Positions 10,106 to 21,095 are shown, counted from the stretch's first letter. The stretch: 64,000 nucleotides of DNA from Sarcophilus harrisii (GCF_902635505.1 NC_045429.1:38461831-38525830), one strand, 5' to 3'. Notes: a model not told the origin generated them from the letters alone. Program-made: numbers and translations.

Positions 10106-10499
10106 TGAAATTAACAGTATTCTGGGTCCTCCCATTACATGTTTCTCTTTGACATGTTCTTTCTCCCCCATCAAACAATCCATATTTAAAAAATGGTGGA
10201 AAACTCCTCCTTTGGGGAGAAATGAATATTAATTAACTCATTAAGCATTGGCACTCAGTGGTTGCAGATATCTTTCACCCACTTCTTATTTTTGGATGAT
10301 TTTTATCCGTTTATCAGTTCAGCATTATGTATAACTAACTCTGTCCCTATATGAAAATACAACTCTGTAGGTTGCTGACACTAGGTCTGAGTTTTCTCCT
10401 ATATAAAATGAAGGGAATGGACTACATGATTTTTAAGATCTCTTTCAGTTCTAATCTATGAGTAGTCTTATGAAAGAGAAGGGGCGGAAGAGATGGGGG
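10106..10499. other. single-copy stretch with a MIR 3' end
   Basis: No gene. 10385-10460 (TAAAATGAAGGGAATGGACT, GATCTCTTTCAGTTCTAATC) is the end of a sense MIR. 10200-10330 is AT-rich unique sequence. Confidence 0.5.
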
Positions 10500-11040
10500 G
10501 ACAGGCAAGAAGAGGAGATAATAGCTGGTTACACACTATTCTAAACTAGTTGTATTTGCATTTCAATAGTCTTAAGATTGAGATCGCCTATGTTTCTCAA
10601 ACTATCACAGTAAAGAACATTTTATTATTGGAAATATCTTTTTTTGGTAGTCAGTTTCTCAATTCATTATTCCAATTGCAGCAAATTTGCATCTCCCCAT
10701 AACTGCAGAGATATTTATAAAGCTTTAATTCATCTTGCAGCACTAAGTAGTTACCCCTGAATTGTATGTGTCAGATACCTATTTAAAAATTTTTTAAAAA
10801 ATTATGAAACAGTTCTGAGTTGTCAGGAAAAGAAAGTCTTTTTTAAAATGTAGATTATTACATTGCAGACTGCTCTCCATTTGAATTCATTTTCTATCAG
10901 CCAGTAATGTCAGAAAATTGTTTGTATAAAATGAAATATTCAGAAAGCCATTTTGCATTTTTACATGAGAAATGTTTTCTTCTAGTATGACTCAAATCTA
11001 AAAAACATTAACCACCAACCTCTTCTGTTTGTTAAATTGT
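10500..11040. other. repeat-free block, candidate conserved non-coding element
   Basis: 540 bp with no transposon or low-complexity tract. It has two exact octamer motifs ATTTGCAT (10554-10561, 10685-10692) and AATTCATT/TAATTCAT homeodomain-like strings. The composition resembles deeply conserved enhancers; conservation cannot be tested here. Confidence 0.35.
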
Positions 11041-11180
11041 TTTTATTTCAAATGTTCTCTACTCTCATTATTTTCTCCAAAAGAAAACCAAATGAACCTT
11101 GCAGATACTCAATTATTCTCCTAAAACAAAATGCATGTACACATGAACACACGTGGAAACACACACATAGCTACGTAAAG

Positions 11181-11226
<46 letters not shown>

Positions 11227-11463
11227 CACTCTCATTCAAAATACATTAATGTACCCACAGATAGTTTGGAGTCATATTAGCTGAAACAACGGACCAAAGC
11301 AGTCTCACAAGAGGTGAGAAATCCAATGAGGGGTTCATTAATCTTTGAGGTCTCCACCATAGCATTAGGAATGGGCTTGACTGGTGCAAGTTTTAGTGAG
11401 TTCATGAAAATGTGTGCTATGATTTGAGCCCAGATTAGGCATATTGAGGGTTTATCCATTAAA
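11041..11463. other. single-copy stretch with (TA)n
   Basis: (TA)n run at 11183-11222 preceded by a degenerate CACA tract. The rest is not recognised. Confidence 0.6.
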
Positions 11464-11640
11464 TGGAGAGGAGTGGATTGCACACTAGATCTGGAGTCAA
11501 GAGACCAGAGTTCAGATCTTGCCTCATATACTTACTACTGTGTGACTGTGGCTGACTCATTTATCTTTCTGTGCCTCAGTTTCCTTATTTGTAAACCGAA
11601 AGGGTTGGGCTTGAGGACATTTTGGAAACCTTTCTTTCTA
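11464..11640 (+). repeat. MIR/CORE-SINE
   Basis: CTAGATCTGGAGTCAAGAGA, GAGTTCAGATCTTGCCTCAT, TGTGCCTCAGTTTCCTTATT and GTAAACCGAAAGGGTTGG: sense head and CORE. Confidence 0.8.
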
Positions 11641-11689
11641 TGGGTTCAAATTTTGTTTCTGACATGTTAGTTGTGTGACCATAAGGAAA

Positions 11690-11825
11690 CTAAAACATGC
11701 ACAAGCATTGATTGAGTGCTTATAAGCCCAAGCATTGGACTAAGTGGTCTAGTTTATTCCTATCCTATTCTGCTCCTTGAGAATAGGGACTTTTTCATTG
11801 TATCCTTGGGGGAAATCATATTTTT
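11690..11825. repeat. two L2 3' fragments, opposite orientations
   Basis: 11700-11750 reads ATTGATTGAGTGCTTATAAG (antisense end). 11752-11820 reads CTGCTCCTTGAGAATAGGGA (sense 3' UTR). Confidence 0.55.
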
Positions 11826-11867
11826 TTTTCTTTCTTCAGTTTTCATAAAGTCACAAATGAGAAGCTA

Positions 11868-11995
11868 GAAGAGGTTTCAGAAGTCACCTGGTCTGATCTC
11901 ATCATTTACAAATCAGGAAACTAAGATTCAGGCCACAGAAGTGATTTGCCCGCCTTCACCCAGGGAGTAAGGATCTGAGGATGGAGCTTCTGAGT
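11868..11995 (-). repeat. MIR, antisense
   Basis: CATTTACAAATCAGGAAACT, AAGTGATTTGCCCGCC and CACCCAGGGAGTAAGGATCT: degenerate antisense CORE. Confidence 0.65.
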
Positions 11996-12194
11996 GCACA
12001 GCCAGGGAACTGTTCATTGTTGACCTTTTAAATTTTCTCCCACTGGGTGGCATAGAGGCTCAAAGGACACAGAAACAGTGAGCTGTGGTGGGTTTAAATG
12101 TGTGCTATCCAGGGGCAGCAGGTTTCTGGTTCCTTTGACCTTGAAGGGACTTCCCCATAAGAGCTCCTAAGATGTATATGAGAAGAAACAGAGG

Positions 12195-12437
12195 AAGTTC
12201 TTTTAGCTCTTGTTCTTCTTGTTCTTGTTCTTTTTGTTCTTGTTTTTCTTCTCTTGTTCCTCCTTCTCCCCCTCCTCTTGTTCCTCCCCTCTCCTCTTCT
12301 TCCTTCCCCCTCCCCTTCCTCCTCCTCTCTCCTCCTCTTTCTCCTCTCTCTCCTCTTCCTTTTTTCTCCCTCCTCCTTCTTGTTTTCCTTCCTCTTCTTC
12401 CTTTTCTCCTCCTCCTCCTCTTCTTCTTTTTCTCCAA
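12195..12437. repeat. homopyrimidine tract (TTC/CTC)n
   Basis: About 240 bp, nearly pure C/T with TTCTTG units at the start and TTCC/CTCCT units after. Reading frames through it (Ser/Pro/Phe- or Lys/Glu/Arg-rich) are low-complexity artefacts. 11996-12194 has no recognised feature. Confidence 0.95.
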
Positions 12438-12539
12438 TGTTTGTGATCTACTTGTGATAACAAATTACAAGGCTATTAATAATGAATTCTCAAATCATTT
12501 TAGGAGATAAAAATTGAGAGAGGCTCATGGGAAATGGGA

Positions 12540-13195
12540 GCTCAACTCTGACTTGATCCAGACATTCTAGAAAACAAATTGGAATTAACCCCCCCCCAAA
12601 GTTACTAAATTGTTCACACCCTTTGACTCATCTCTGCCACTACTAAGCCTATACTGCTAAAAAAAAAAATCAGAAGAATCCATATGCATAAAACTATTAG
12701 TAGCAACAATTCTTCTAGAAGCCAAACATTAGAAACTAAAGGGGTATCCATCTACTGAGAAATAACTAAATATTGTGATGAATGAATGTAACAAAATATT
12801 ATGATTTGAAATGACAAAATACTGTCAGAAGAATATAAGAAGAACTCAACAATCTGATTCAGAGTTAGGATCAACATTATCGAGAAAAACAATTTCACAA
12901 TTCTTTACAACTCTAGTTAATGCAATGATAAACTGCATGTACAGAAGATTGAAAATGGATCCATGCCATCTACCTCCCAACAGGGAAGTGATGGACTTAA
13001 TATCCAGAATTAGTCATACATATTTGGACACGGTCAATGTGGGGATTTGTTTTGCTTAGATTCAGTATATCTGTTGTGAGGGTTTGTTTTCTTTTTATTG
13101 ATTTCTTTTGTATTTTATTAATTATGTGGTACAATGGAAGAGAAAGAAATAATAAATGGTTGTAAAAATATATAAGTAAATATTTTGAAATTTCA
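12540..13195 (+). repeat. old L1 3' region
   Basis: Degenerate L1 order: GGGGTATCCATCTACTGAGA (ORF2 end, CPSxxEW region), ATCAACATTATCGAG, GTGGGGATTTGTTTTGCTTA, then AGAAAGAAATAATAAATGG. More diverged than the other L1 copies here. Confidence 0.65.
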
Positions 13196-13349
13196 CTTTT
13201 AAAAAATGGGATTTAGAACTAATTGAACTGAAGTTTTGAAGTTTTTGCTTATTTCTGAATGTATCATAGAACACATCAATTAGACCAACAATGAACTCAG
13301 AGAAAGAAAATGATCAAGAAAATGAGTTTGAAAGGTGGTATGATTGATA

Positions 13350-13515
13350 GTCCCCAAGTATATCTTAGGGTCATATACATACTCTCTGCCCAAGCCTAAC
13401 CTCTTACATCTGGACATATTGAATTCCTCCAACATCATATAAGCTCATTAGGGCTGTGTAATATACTTCATGTTTGTTGCTATATCTCTAGCTTTATACA
13501 GTGCTTTGAAAATAA
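13350..13515 (+). repeat. L2 3' UTR, degenerate
   Basis: ATAAGCTCATTAGGGCTGTG then TTGCTATATCTCTAGCTTTA suggest an L2 terminus. Low conservation. Confidence 0.45.
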
Positions 13516-13539
13516 TGTGCTTGCAACAAAATTATGCAA

Positions 13540-13770
13540 TTATCAATCCTGATGGACTTGGCTTTATTTTTCTTTTTAGCAATGAGGTGATTCAGGCCAG
13601 TTCCAATGGTCTTGTGATGGAGAGAGCCATCTGCATCCTGAGAAGGGACAGTAGGAAGTGAATGTGGATCACAACATAGTATTTTCACTTTTTTGTTCTT
13701 TTTTTTAATTTGATGTTTCTTGTACAGCATGATAAATGTGGAAATATGCATAGAAGAATTGCATATGTTT
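13540..13770 (+). repeat. host L1 (outer layer), first part
   Basis: L1 3' UTR: GGCCAGTTCCAATGGTCTTG, GGATCACAACATAGTATTTT, TGTACAGCATGATAAATGTG. Ends in the target duplication AAGAATTGCATATGTTT (13754-13770); resumes at 14405. Confidence 0.85.
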
Positions 13771-14404
13771 TTTTTAATTATAGCTTTTTATTTACAAGAT
13801 ATATGCATGGGTAATTTTGTTCCAATTTTACCCCCCCCTTCTCCCACCCCCTCCCCCAGATGGCAGGTTGATCAATACATGTTAAATATGTTGAAGTATA
13901 AATTAAATACAATATAAGTATACATGTCCATACGTTATTTTGCTGTACAAAAAGAATCGGACTTTGAAACAGTGTACAATTAGCCTGTAAAGGAAATAAA
14001 AAATGCAGGAGGACAAAAAATAGAGGGACTGGGAATTCTATGTAATGGTTCATAGTCATCTCCCAGAGTTCTTTCGCTGGGTGTAACTGGTTCAATTCAT
14101 TACTGCTCTATTGGAACTGATTTGGTTCATCTCATTGCTGAAGAGACCCATGACCATCAGAATTGATCATCTTATAGTATTGTTGTTGAAGTACATAATG
14201 ATCTCCTGGTCCTGCTCATTTGACTCAGCATCAGTTCATGTAAGTTTCTCCAGGTCTTTCTGAAATCATCCTGCTGGTTGTTTCTTACAAAACAATAATA
14301 TTCCATAACATTCATATACCACAATTTATTCAGCCATTCTCCAACTGATGGGCATCCACTCAGTTTCCAGTTTCTGGCCACTACAAAGAGGGCTGCCACA
14401 AACA
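13771..14404 (-). repeat. L1 3' end inserted antisense (middle of nest)
   Basis: Starts with T-rich TTTTTAATTATAGC (reverse of the tail). It continues with antisense UTR (CCAGATGGCAGGTTGATCAA) and ORF2 end (TTTCTCCAGGTCTTTCTGAA, CAACTGATGGGCATCCACTC). 17-bp duplications with one mismatch bracket it. Confidence 0.9.
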
Positions 14405-14511
14405 AAGAATTACATATGTTTAACATATATTGGATTACTTGCTATCTAGGGGAGGAGGTGAGGGGAAAGAAGGGAGAAAAATTTGGAACACAAGGTTTTG
14501 CAAGAGTTAAT
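14405..14511 (+). repeat. host L1, second part
   Basis: Resumes with AAGAATTACATATGTTT, TTGGATTACTTGCTATCTAG and GGTTTTGCAAGAGTTAAT; collinear with 13540-13770. Confidence 0.85.
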
Positions 14512-14800
14512 ATTAATAGCATTTTCACTTTTTTGTTGTTGTTTGCTTGCATTTTTCTGTTCCTTTTTTCTGGTTTGATTTTATTTTTCTTGTGCAGCAA
14601 GATAATTGTATAAATACATATGCATATATTGGATTTGACATATATTTCTACCAAGTTTAACATATATTAGACTATGTGCCATCTATAGGAGGGGGTAGGA
14701 GAAGGGGGGAATTGGAACACAAGGTTTTGCAAGGGCTAATGTTGAAGAATTGTCCCCTCATATGTTTTGAAAAATAAAAAGCTTTAATAAAGACAAAAAA
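14512..14800 (+). repeat. second L1 3' end inserted sense into host L1
   Basis: A complete short L1 3' UTR (GCATTTTCACTTTTTTGTTG ... TTTTGCAAGGGCTAATGTTG ... AAAAGCTTTAATAAAG) interrupts the host between GAGTTAAT and GAGTGAAT, a likely 8-bp diverged target duplication. Confidence 0.8.
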
Positions 14801-14866
14801 GAGTGAATGTTGAAAACTATATTTGCATGTATTTTGAAAATAGAAAGCTATAAAGAAAAAATAATA
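14801..14866 (+). repeat. host L1, third part (3' terminus)
   Basis: GAATGTTGAAAACTATATTT, GCATGTATTTTGAAAATAG, AAAGCTATAAAG: the original 3' end of the outer L1. Confidence 0.85.
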
Positions 14867-15107
14867 TGCTTAATAATTATTGAAATTCAAGACTGATCAG
14901 TTGTAGATTATCCACCTTTATCTGCCAATTGCTACTAGTAGATTTTTACAATAATAAAATATTATTTTTAAGTAAAATCAAGAGCTAAAAATTTATGAAG
15001 CAATAAGAATTTCAGGCTTTATTTTGAGGGGATGGGATAGAATATCATAAAATAGAATTCTAGAAATAGAAGGAATCTTTTAGTTCATTGAGTTACCTGG
15101 AGCTTAG
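14867..15107. other. AT-rich single-copy stretch
   Basis: No gene or repeat recognised. Confidence 0.4.
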
Positions 15108-15362
15108 CTAGGAGGTACAAAGGATAGAATGCTAGACCTAGACTCAGTAAGACCTGAGTTCAATTTATCCTCACATACTTATTAGTTGTATGACCCTGAT
15201 TAAGTCAATTAATCCTCTATCTACAAAATGGAGATAACAATAGTATTTACTTCCCAGTTTGTTGTGAGGCTAAAATAAGATAATATTTATTAAATGTTTT
15301 ATAAATCTTAAAGTACCATATAAATGCTAGCTATAATAATAATAACAATAATTATTATTTTC
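15108..15362 (+). repeat. CORE-SINE (MAR1 type)
   Basis: GCTAGGAGGTACAAAGGATA, GACCTGAGTTCAATTTATCC, TTGTTGTGAGGCTAAAATAA, CATATAAATGCTAGC and a (TAA)n/(TTA)n tail: close to full length. Confidence 0.85.
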
Positions 15363-15369
15363 TAATCAA

Positions 15370-15690
15370 GCTCTCTTCTGAGTCAAGGAAAGTTTCATGG
15401 GATAATGAATATTTGAGTGGGGCCTTGAAAGACGTATGGGAGATGAATGATTGAAATGAAATGGGGAAAGAATTTGAAACAGGGTCAATACTTTAGGTAC
15501 CCAGGTAGGAGTAAACATGGTGTTTACATAGGATATCAAGGATCCTGGCCTAAGTGTGCATCTTGGGAGGTAGTAGGAGAAGAACTAGCCAGGAAAGTGA
15601 AATCAGAATATGGAGAACCTTGAGGGTCAGAATGGGGAGGTTCAATCATTAAGCAATGGGGAGTCACTGCAGAGATTTTATCAGAGGAGA
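15370..15690 (-). repeat. L2 relic, antisense
   Basis: GGGGCCTTGAAAGACGTATG, TATGGAGAACCTTGAGGGTC and GCAATGGGGAGTCACTGCAG follow antisense L2 order. Confidence 0.75.
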
Positions 15691-16238
15691 GATATATAAT
15701 GGAAAAATGTGTAGTTACACAACATCTGCAACAGAAATTTCAAAACAAGCCATCCAATTTAATCCAATAACCACATATATCTTTACTTCAGTGGGTAACC
15801 AGTTCACATACAAGACTGACGGAAACAGTATTTGTTATGGTTGGCAAGAGAACAGAATAAGCGTGCTGACGAGGGTGAAATGAGGAAGACTTATTTTGTT
15901 TCTCAGACACTACCTCAGCTCCCCTCTGGAGCCCAATAAGTACTCTGAGAAGCAGGCCCAGCAGTTTGCCAAGATCCAATGATTAAAGTAGAATTTTAGA
16001 AGCCTAAGATGAAAATATGAAAGTGGAAGTTTATAGGACATCTTGTGTCAGCATTATTCTGAATTCCCAACCACTCCTAGAATGTACCTCTTCTTGTCTT
16101 CCTGCTAGTCTCTTGCTCCCCCTTTTGCTGTCCCTTGATGATTCCTCTGGCTCCTTCCCCATTCTTTAATCACAGCAAATAAGGTGAAGAGCTCCAAAAT
16201 AGCAAAATAAGGAGGAAGTTTTATTATTGAATTTGTCT
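15691..16238. other. single-copy stretch
   Basis: No gene or named repeat. Frames of 60-75 codons overlap on both strands without protein-like features. Confidence 0.4.
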
Positions 16239-16500
16239 CTTTTGTTGTTCTTCAGTTGTGTCCAACTCTCTGTAATTCATCAGGATCCCATTGGCGTTTT
16301 CTGGCAAAAGATACTGGAGTGGTTTGCTATTTCTTTTTCCAGCTCATTTACATTTATAAGGAAACTGAGATAGAAAGGGTAAAATGACTTGCCCAGGATC
16401 ACACAACCACTAAGTGTCTGACGCCAGATTTGAACTCAGAAAGGTGAGTCTTCCTAACACCAGACCCTGTGCCCTATCCACTATGGCATCACCTCCCTGT
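16239..16500 (-). repeat. full-length tRNA/RTE-tailed SINE, antisense
   Basis: GTTCTTCAGTTGTGTCCAAC (RTE/BovB-like tail), AAGATACTGGAGTGGTTTGC, GACTTGCCCAGGATCACACA, GATTTGAACTCAGAAAGG and CCCTATCCACTATGGCATCA (tRNA head). All modules present. Confidence 0.9.
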
Positions 16501-17689
16501 CCTTTGTCACTCTACTCCATTCTTATATAATAAACTTCTAAAAGCCAGGGTTACCTCTTTTTCTCAAATTATTCCTTCATGAACACCGAGTTTCCACAAA
16601 GAGCCATGGTACAGAGATTATCATGGTATAGAGATTACTCTGGGTTCTTGAAGAACATACCAAAAAAATTCTTTGAGTCATTAATGAGTTGATTTTGGGG
16701 TTTTTTTACTTGTATTCTCGGTTTGTTAATTCTAATATTTTCTATTTTCAAAAATATATTCTATCTTGCCTATATTAGGCAGGGATATCTTTGGGCTCCC
16801 CTTACTCCCTCTTCTTCTGGTTTCTCTTTCTGAATAATCTTTTTTTTTAATCTAAGAACTTCACCTGTGAAGAATATTCCTAAAAAATGTTAATTCATAA
16901 ATGAGAGGTTGTGGATTCTCACCTAAGAAAGGTTAATTTAATTTTTTCCCCTTCCCTCCTTTGGATTATTTTTATTTGACACCCTTTTTGAAGGTCACCC
17001 ATAAATGTCCTCTATTTGTTTCTTCATTAGTCCTCAAAAAAGATAAGATATAAGAAAGTAGCCTTGTCTATACCTAGACATGTATTGTCTTGCTGTTTCC
17101 CTGGGCCATAGCTATTACATCATCCCTCTGGATTCTAGAAGAGGAGTGGGTTTTTCCTGCTATCAGCTTGAGTTCTCACTGGCTGTGTTCCCACTATTGT
17201 TAAGGGTCACTGATTAGTACCCACAGTTCCATTTAATAAAAACAATTAGCTTTATGAAAATAAACTTACTACAAAGATTTAGGAACAACAAATGTCCAAG
17301 CATTTTCCCCTGATATCTTTGAGACTTGCTTTCCCCTATATTACATTGTGGAAGTAAGCTCAAAACTTGGCTTAGTTCCCATCTATTAGTATTACTTTTG
17401 CCAAATTCATGTCTGGATGTGATCTGACTATGGGATGAATCCTTATCTCTGTTCTGCTGGCCTGGGTCAAGAAAGTCACTCTTTTCTTGTAAAAATATTG
17501 AGATGATGGGTTGGTTGCGAGGCTCCGCCTGGATGGTTGGTGGGATGCTGAAGCACCCTTTGGATCCCTAGACCTGTAAGGACTCAGGATGCTCTGCTTC
17601 TCCCACTGGGAACAGAACCAAGCAAAATGGTCAAGGGTCAAGGCCCATTTCTTGGGGCCACACGGTCCTGGGATAGATCCACATGGAGA
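16501..17689. other. 1.2-kb single-copy stretch
   Basis: No transposon, exon or RNA gene that I recognise. 16680-17000 is T-rich. A minus-strand frame of 89 codons at 17372-17641 resembles no family I know and has no gene context. Confidence 0.4.
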
Positions 17690-18125
17690 TAATCATTGAA
17701 CCCAAGGGAACTGATGAGATCTCCAAGTATAATTATAAAGGGGGAGAAGAGTAAAAGATCAGGGAAGAACTTTGGAGGATATCCACCATTAGTGGGGCTT
17801 ACCAGGATAAAAAATGAGCAAAGGAAACTGAGGAGAAGTCAGATGGGCAGAAGAGAACCAGGAAAATCCTAAAGAGGGAAGAGGATCAAGGAGAAGAGGG
17901 GAACCAGCAGTGTCAAAAGCCACAATGGAGTCAAGATAGTGGGAAATGAGGAAAAGTCATTAGATTTAGGGATTAAAAGATCCTTAGTCACTTTGGAGAG
18001 ATAACTTTCAGCTGAATGATGGGGATGGAAGTCAGATCATAAGAATTTAGAAGAGATGGAGAGGAGAGGAAGTGGAGTAAGATAGAACATGATGGTTAAC
18101 AGGGATTGAGGATCAAATTAAGGAG
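17690..18125 (-). repeat. L2 RT-domain relic, antisense
   Basis: Order matches antisense L2 ORF: GATGAGATCTCCAAGTATAA, GGAGAAGAGTAAAAGATCAG, GAACCAGCAGTGTCAAAAGC, CACAATGGAGTCAAGATAG. On the minus strand this covers the RT palm region, decayed. Confidence 0.75.
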
Positions 18126-18351
18126 TTTTTGTCTTATTTTGTTTTGTTGTTTAAAACTGGATAAGATGTGTAGGCAGCAAGGAAGGAGCCGGTAGATACT
18201 ATATTTGTAAAAATTAATGGATTGTACTTAGGATCATGAATTTGCTTTTTAAAATCTATTTTGATAAGTGTATTTCAACAGAATCAACTTCATTTGTAAT
18301 CCTATGTGTTTTATTTGTGTTTAAAAACATTCTGAGAAAGGATTTATTGCT

Positions 18352-18455
18352 AAATAGGGCCCAGGACAATTGTTAATGCTGTAAAGTTACCCATGCATAT
18401 ATCCTGTAAATAAAAGGCTATTAAAAATAAATAAATAAATAAATAGGGCCCAGGA
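18352..18455 (+). repeat. 74-bp L1 3' terminus with intact 15-bp target duplication
   Basis: AAATAGGGCCCAGGA occurs at 18352-18366 and 18441-18455 exactly. Between them is only an L1 end (GTTAATGCTGTAAAGTTACC, CATGCATATATCCTGTAAAT, AAAAGGCTATT) and an (AAAT)n tail. A textbook, severely 5'-truncated retrotransposition. 18126-18351 has no recognised feature. Confidence 0.95.
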
Positions 18456-18559
18456 TACACAGAAAAAGTTTAAGAACTCAACCTCCAGAGACTAGATCAT
18501 CTTTCCTTATCTCTCTTAAGGGAGTAGTGATCTTGACCTTCTCAAGTTGTAATATGTAT

Positions 18560-18613
18560 GCTGATCTGTTTACATGTTTACAGTAAAATGGAAGCATCTT
18601 AAAGACAGGGACT
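18560..18613 (+). repeat. L2 3' UTR, first part
   Basis: TAAAATGGAAGCATCTTAAA then GACAGGGACTACTT. Cut by an antisense L1 and resumed at 19365. Confidence 0.7.
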
Positions 18614-19364
18614 ACTTCTTTTTCTATTTTTTTTTAAAATAGTTATTTTTTTCAAATATATGCAAAGATAGATTTCAACATTCACTTATGCAAGACTTTG
18701 TGTTTTAAATTTTTCTCCCTCTCTCCCCTTCCTCAAGACAACAGCAATTCTATATAAGTTAAATATGTGTAATTCTTCTAAATAAATTTCTATCTCTGTC
18801 ATGCTGCATAAGAAAAATCAAAAGGGGAAAAAATGAGAAGGGATAAAATATTAAACAAACAATAACAGTTAAAATACAATGCTTTGATCCAATTCAGTCT
18901 CCATTCTTCTTTCTCTGGATGAGGATGGCACTTTCCATCACAACAGTGAATCACCTCACTGTTGAAAAGAGCCAAGTCCATATAATCTTCTTACTGTGTA
19001 CAATGTTTTCTTGGTTCAGCTCACTTTACTCAGCATCTGTTCATGTAAGTCTTTGTAGGGTTTTCTGAAACCAGCTTGCTCATCACTTTTTATAGAATAG
19101 TAACTTCATTAATTCATATATCACAATTTATTCAACTATTTTCCAACTGATGGGCATCCGCTCAGTTTCCAGTTTAGGTGGCCACAAACATTTTTGTACA
19201 TGTGGATCCTTTTCCCTCTTTTATGATCTTTTTGAGATATAGACCCAGTAGTGAGACTGATGGATCAAAGGGTATGCACAGCTTTATAGCCCTTTGGGTA
19301 TAGTTCTATACTGTTCTCCAGAATGGTTGAATCAGTTCACAACTCCACCAACAATGCATTTGTG
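18614..19364 (-). repeat. L1 3' end and ORF2 C-terminus, antisense
   Basis: Antisense UTR (CAAAGATAGATTTCAACATT, CTCTCCCCTTCCTCAAGACA) then ORF2 end (CTCAGCATCTGTTCATGTAA, AACTGATGGGCATCCGCTCA, TCCACCAACAATGCATT). CAGGGACT on both sides (18606-, 19365-) is the likely target duplication inside the host L2. Confidence 0.9.
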
Positions 19365-19462
19365 CAGGGACTGTATTTTAAAAACAAAACATTTCTGAAT
19401 CTTCAATATTTAGCTCAGGGCCTGCCTAATGCATGCTTATTGGATTGCATTTAACTGAATTG
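19365..19462 (+). repeat. L2 3' UTR, second part
   Basis: CAGGGACTGTATTTTA, CAATATTTAGCTCAGGGCCT, GCCTAATGCATGCTTATTGG: rest of the L2 end begun at 18560. Confidence 0.7.
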
Positions 19463-19509
19463 CTTTGGATCCAGAGTAGAAGGAAACTAAGTGTAGGGAA
19501 CATTAAATA

Positions 19510-19630
19510 CAATTTTCTCATTTTACAGATGAGAAAACGGAGGCCCTAAGAAGTGAAATGGCTAGCCCATATTTATACAGATATTAAGCTGTAAAGCTGG
19601 GATTCTTGTGGGTTTGGATCCAGCGTCCTT
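19510..19630 (-). repeat. MIR, antisense
   Basis: ATTTTACAGATGAGAAAACG, GAGGCCCTAAGAAGTGAAAT, GATTCTTGTGGGTTTGGATC. Confidence 0.7.
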
Positions 19631-20104
19631 TCCATTTGCTCCATTACTGTGTGGTGGAAAGTATTAAGGAGAGCTAACTTCTCAACATGGAATTCTGGTG
19701 AAAGGGCTTGAGAAGGGATATGCTAGTAAAAGTTAAATAATATACATATATTATACTTTTAAGTCTAATCTTTTAATCTGCATTAAATTTAATCTGCATT
19801 GTTAACATTTTCCTCATCAATTCCTTAGTTTAGACAATCTACAAAATAATAAATCAAACTTTGATTTCTAGCTTTTGAGCTTTAAATAAATACTCAAACT
19901 AAAATTTTAACGATTGGCTCTCAGGAGCCTGTAAGAACTTCTTCTAGGACATCCTTGGCTAATGGTAAGACTAATGATTATATCATGAGGAGATTATCTC
20001 AGTTTTATTAGAACCTGTGGGTTTTTTTTTTTTTTAATGTTGGCTCAAGAAAACAGAAGTGGGGCTAGGATAATGACTGCTACAAAGAGTATATTTTTTG
20101 ACCT
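19631..20104. other. AT-rich single-copy stretch
   Basis: No gene or named repeat. Contains TTTAATCTGCATTAAATTTA with an adjacent AATCTGCATTG echo, and a T run at about 20021-20035. Confidence 0.4.
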
Positions 20105-20557
20105 TCAGGGTGATTTCAGAGAGGCCTGGAAAGACATGAACTAATGCTAAGTGAAATGAGCAGAACCAGGAGATTATTGTATACAGCAATAAGACTATAC
20201 GATGATCAATTCTGATGGACATGGCTCTCTTCAACAATGAGATGATTCAAACCATTGCCAGTTGTTCGGTACTAAAGAGAGCCATCTGCACCCAGAGAGA
20301 GGACTGTGGGAGCTGAGTGAACATAACATAGCATTCTTACTCTTTCTATTGTTGTTTGCTTGCATTTTGTTTTCTTTGCCAGTTTTTTTTCCCTTTCTTC
20401 TTGATCCGATTTTTCTTGTGCAGCAAGATAAGTGTATAAATATGGATACATATATTGGATTTAACATATATTTTAACATATTGAACATGTATTGGACTAC
20501 CTGCCATCTAGGGAGGGAGTGGGGGGAAGAAGGGGAAAATTTGGAACAGGAGTTTTC
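20105..20557 (+). repeat. L1 ORF2 end and 3' UTR, lacking its 3' terminus
   Basis: GGTGATTTCAGAGAGGCCTG, GAAATGAGCAGAACCAGGAG, TTTCTTGTGCAGCAAGATAA and GGGGAAAATTTGGAACAGGA, then unrelated sequence. The usual terminal AATAAAAAGCT and poly(A) are missing. Confidence 0.85.
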
Positions 20558-20824
20558 TTACTTGGAAATTCTCCTCTACCAATGAAATCGCAGGACTAGT
20601 CTCTAAATTGGAGAAAATCTCAAAGAGCTATGTCTACATTAATTAATGAGTTCTAATTACAGCAATCTCCCTCCTGCACACACACACACACACACACACA
20701 CATCTCACTGTCTTTCTACTACATTCGCAGATCAAAACAATTTAATAGGGATCATCTTCCCATATTATCAAGAATTAAACTTAATCATCTTAAAAGAAAT
20801 TAGTACACCTTGAATTCAAACATG
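20558..20824. other. single-copy stretch with (CA)13
   Basis: (CA)n at 20677-20702. Flanks are not recognised. Confidence 0.6.
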
Positions 20825-20840
20825 GTTTTCTTTTTCTTTC

Positions 20841-20924
<84 letters not shown>

Positions 20925-21095
20925 TTCCTTCCTTCCTTCTTTCTTTCTTTCCTTCCTTTTTCCATCTTTCTTCCTTCCTTCCTCTCTCCCTCCTTCCTCC
21001 CTATCTCCCTCCCTTCTTCCTTCTTCCCTCTCTCCTTCCTTCCTTCCTTCCTTCCGTCCTTCCTTCCTTCTTTTCTTCCTTCCTTTCTTCTTTCT
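20825..21095. repeat. (TTTC)n/(TTCC)n homopyrimidine tract
   Basis: About 25 near-perfect TTTC units (20836-20925), then irregular TTCC/CTCC units to 21095. Translations (FLS repeats, KER repeats) are artefacts. Confidence 0.97.
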
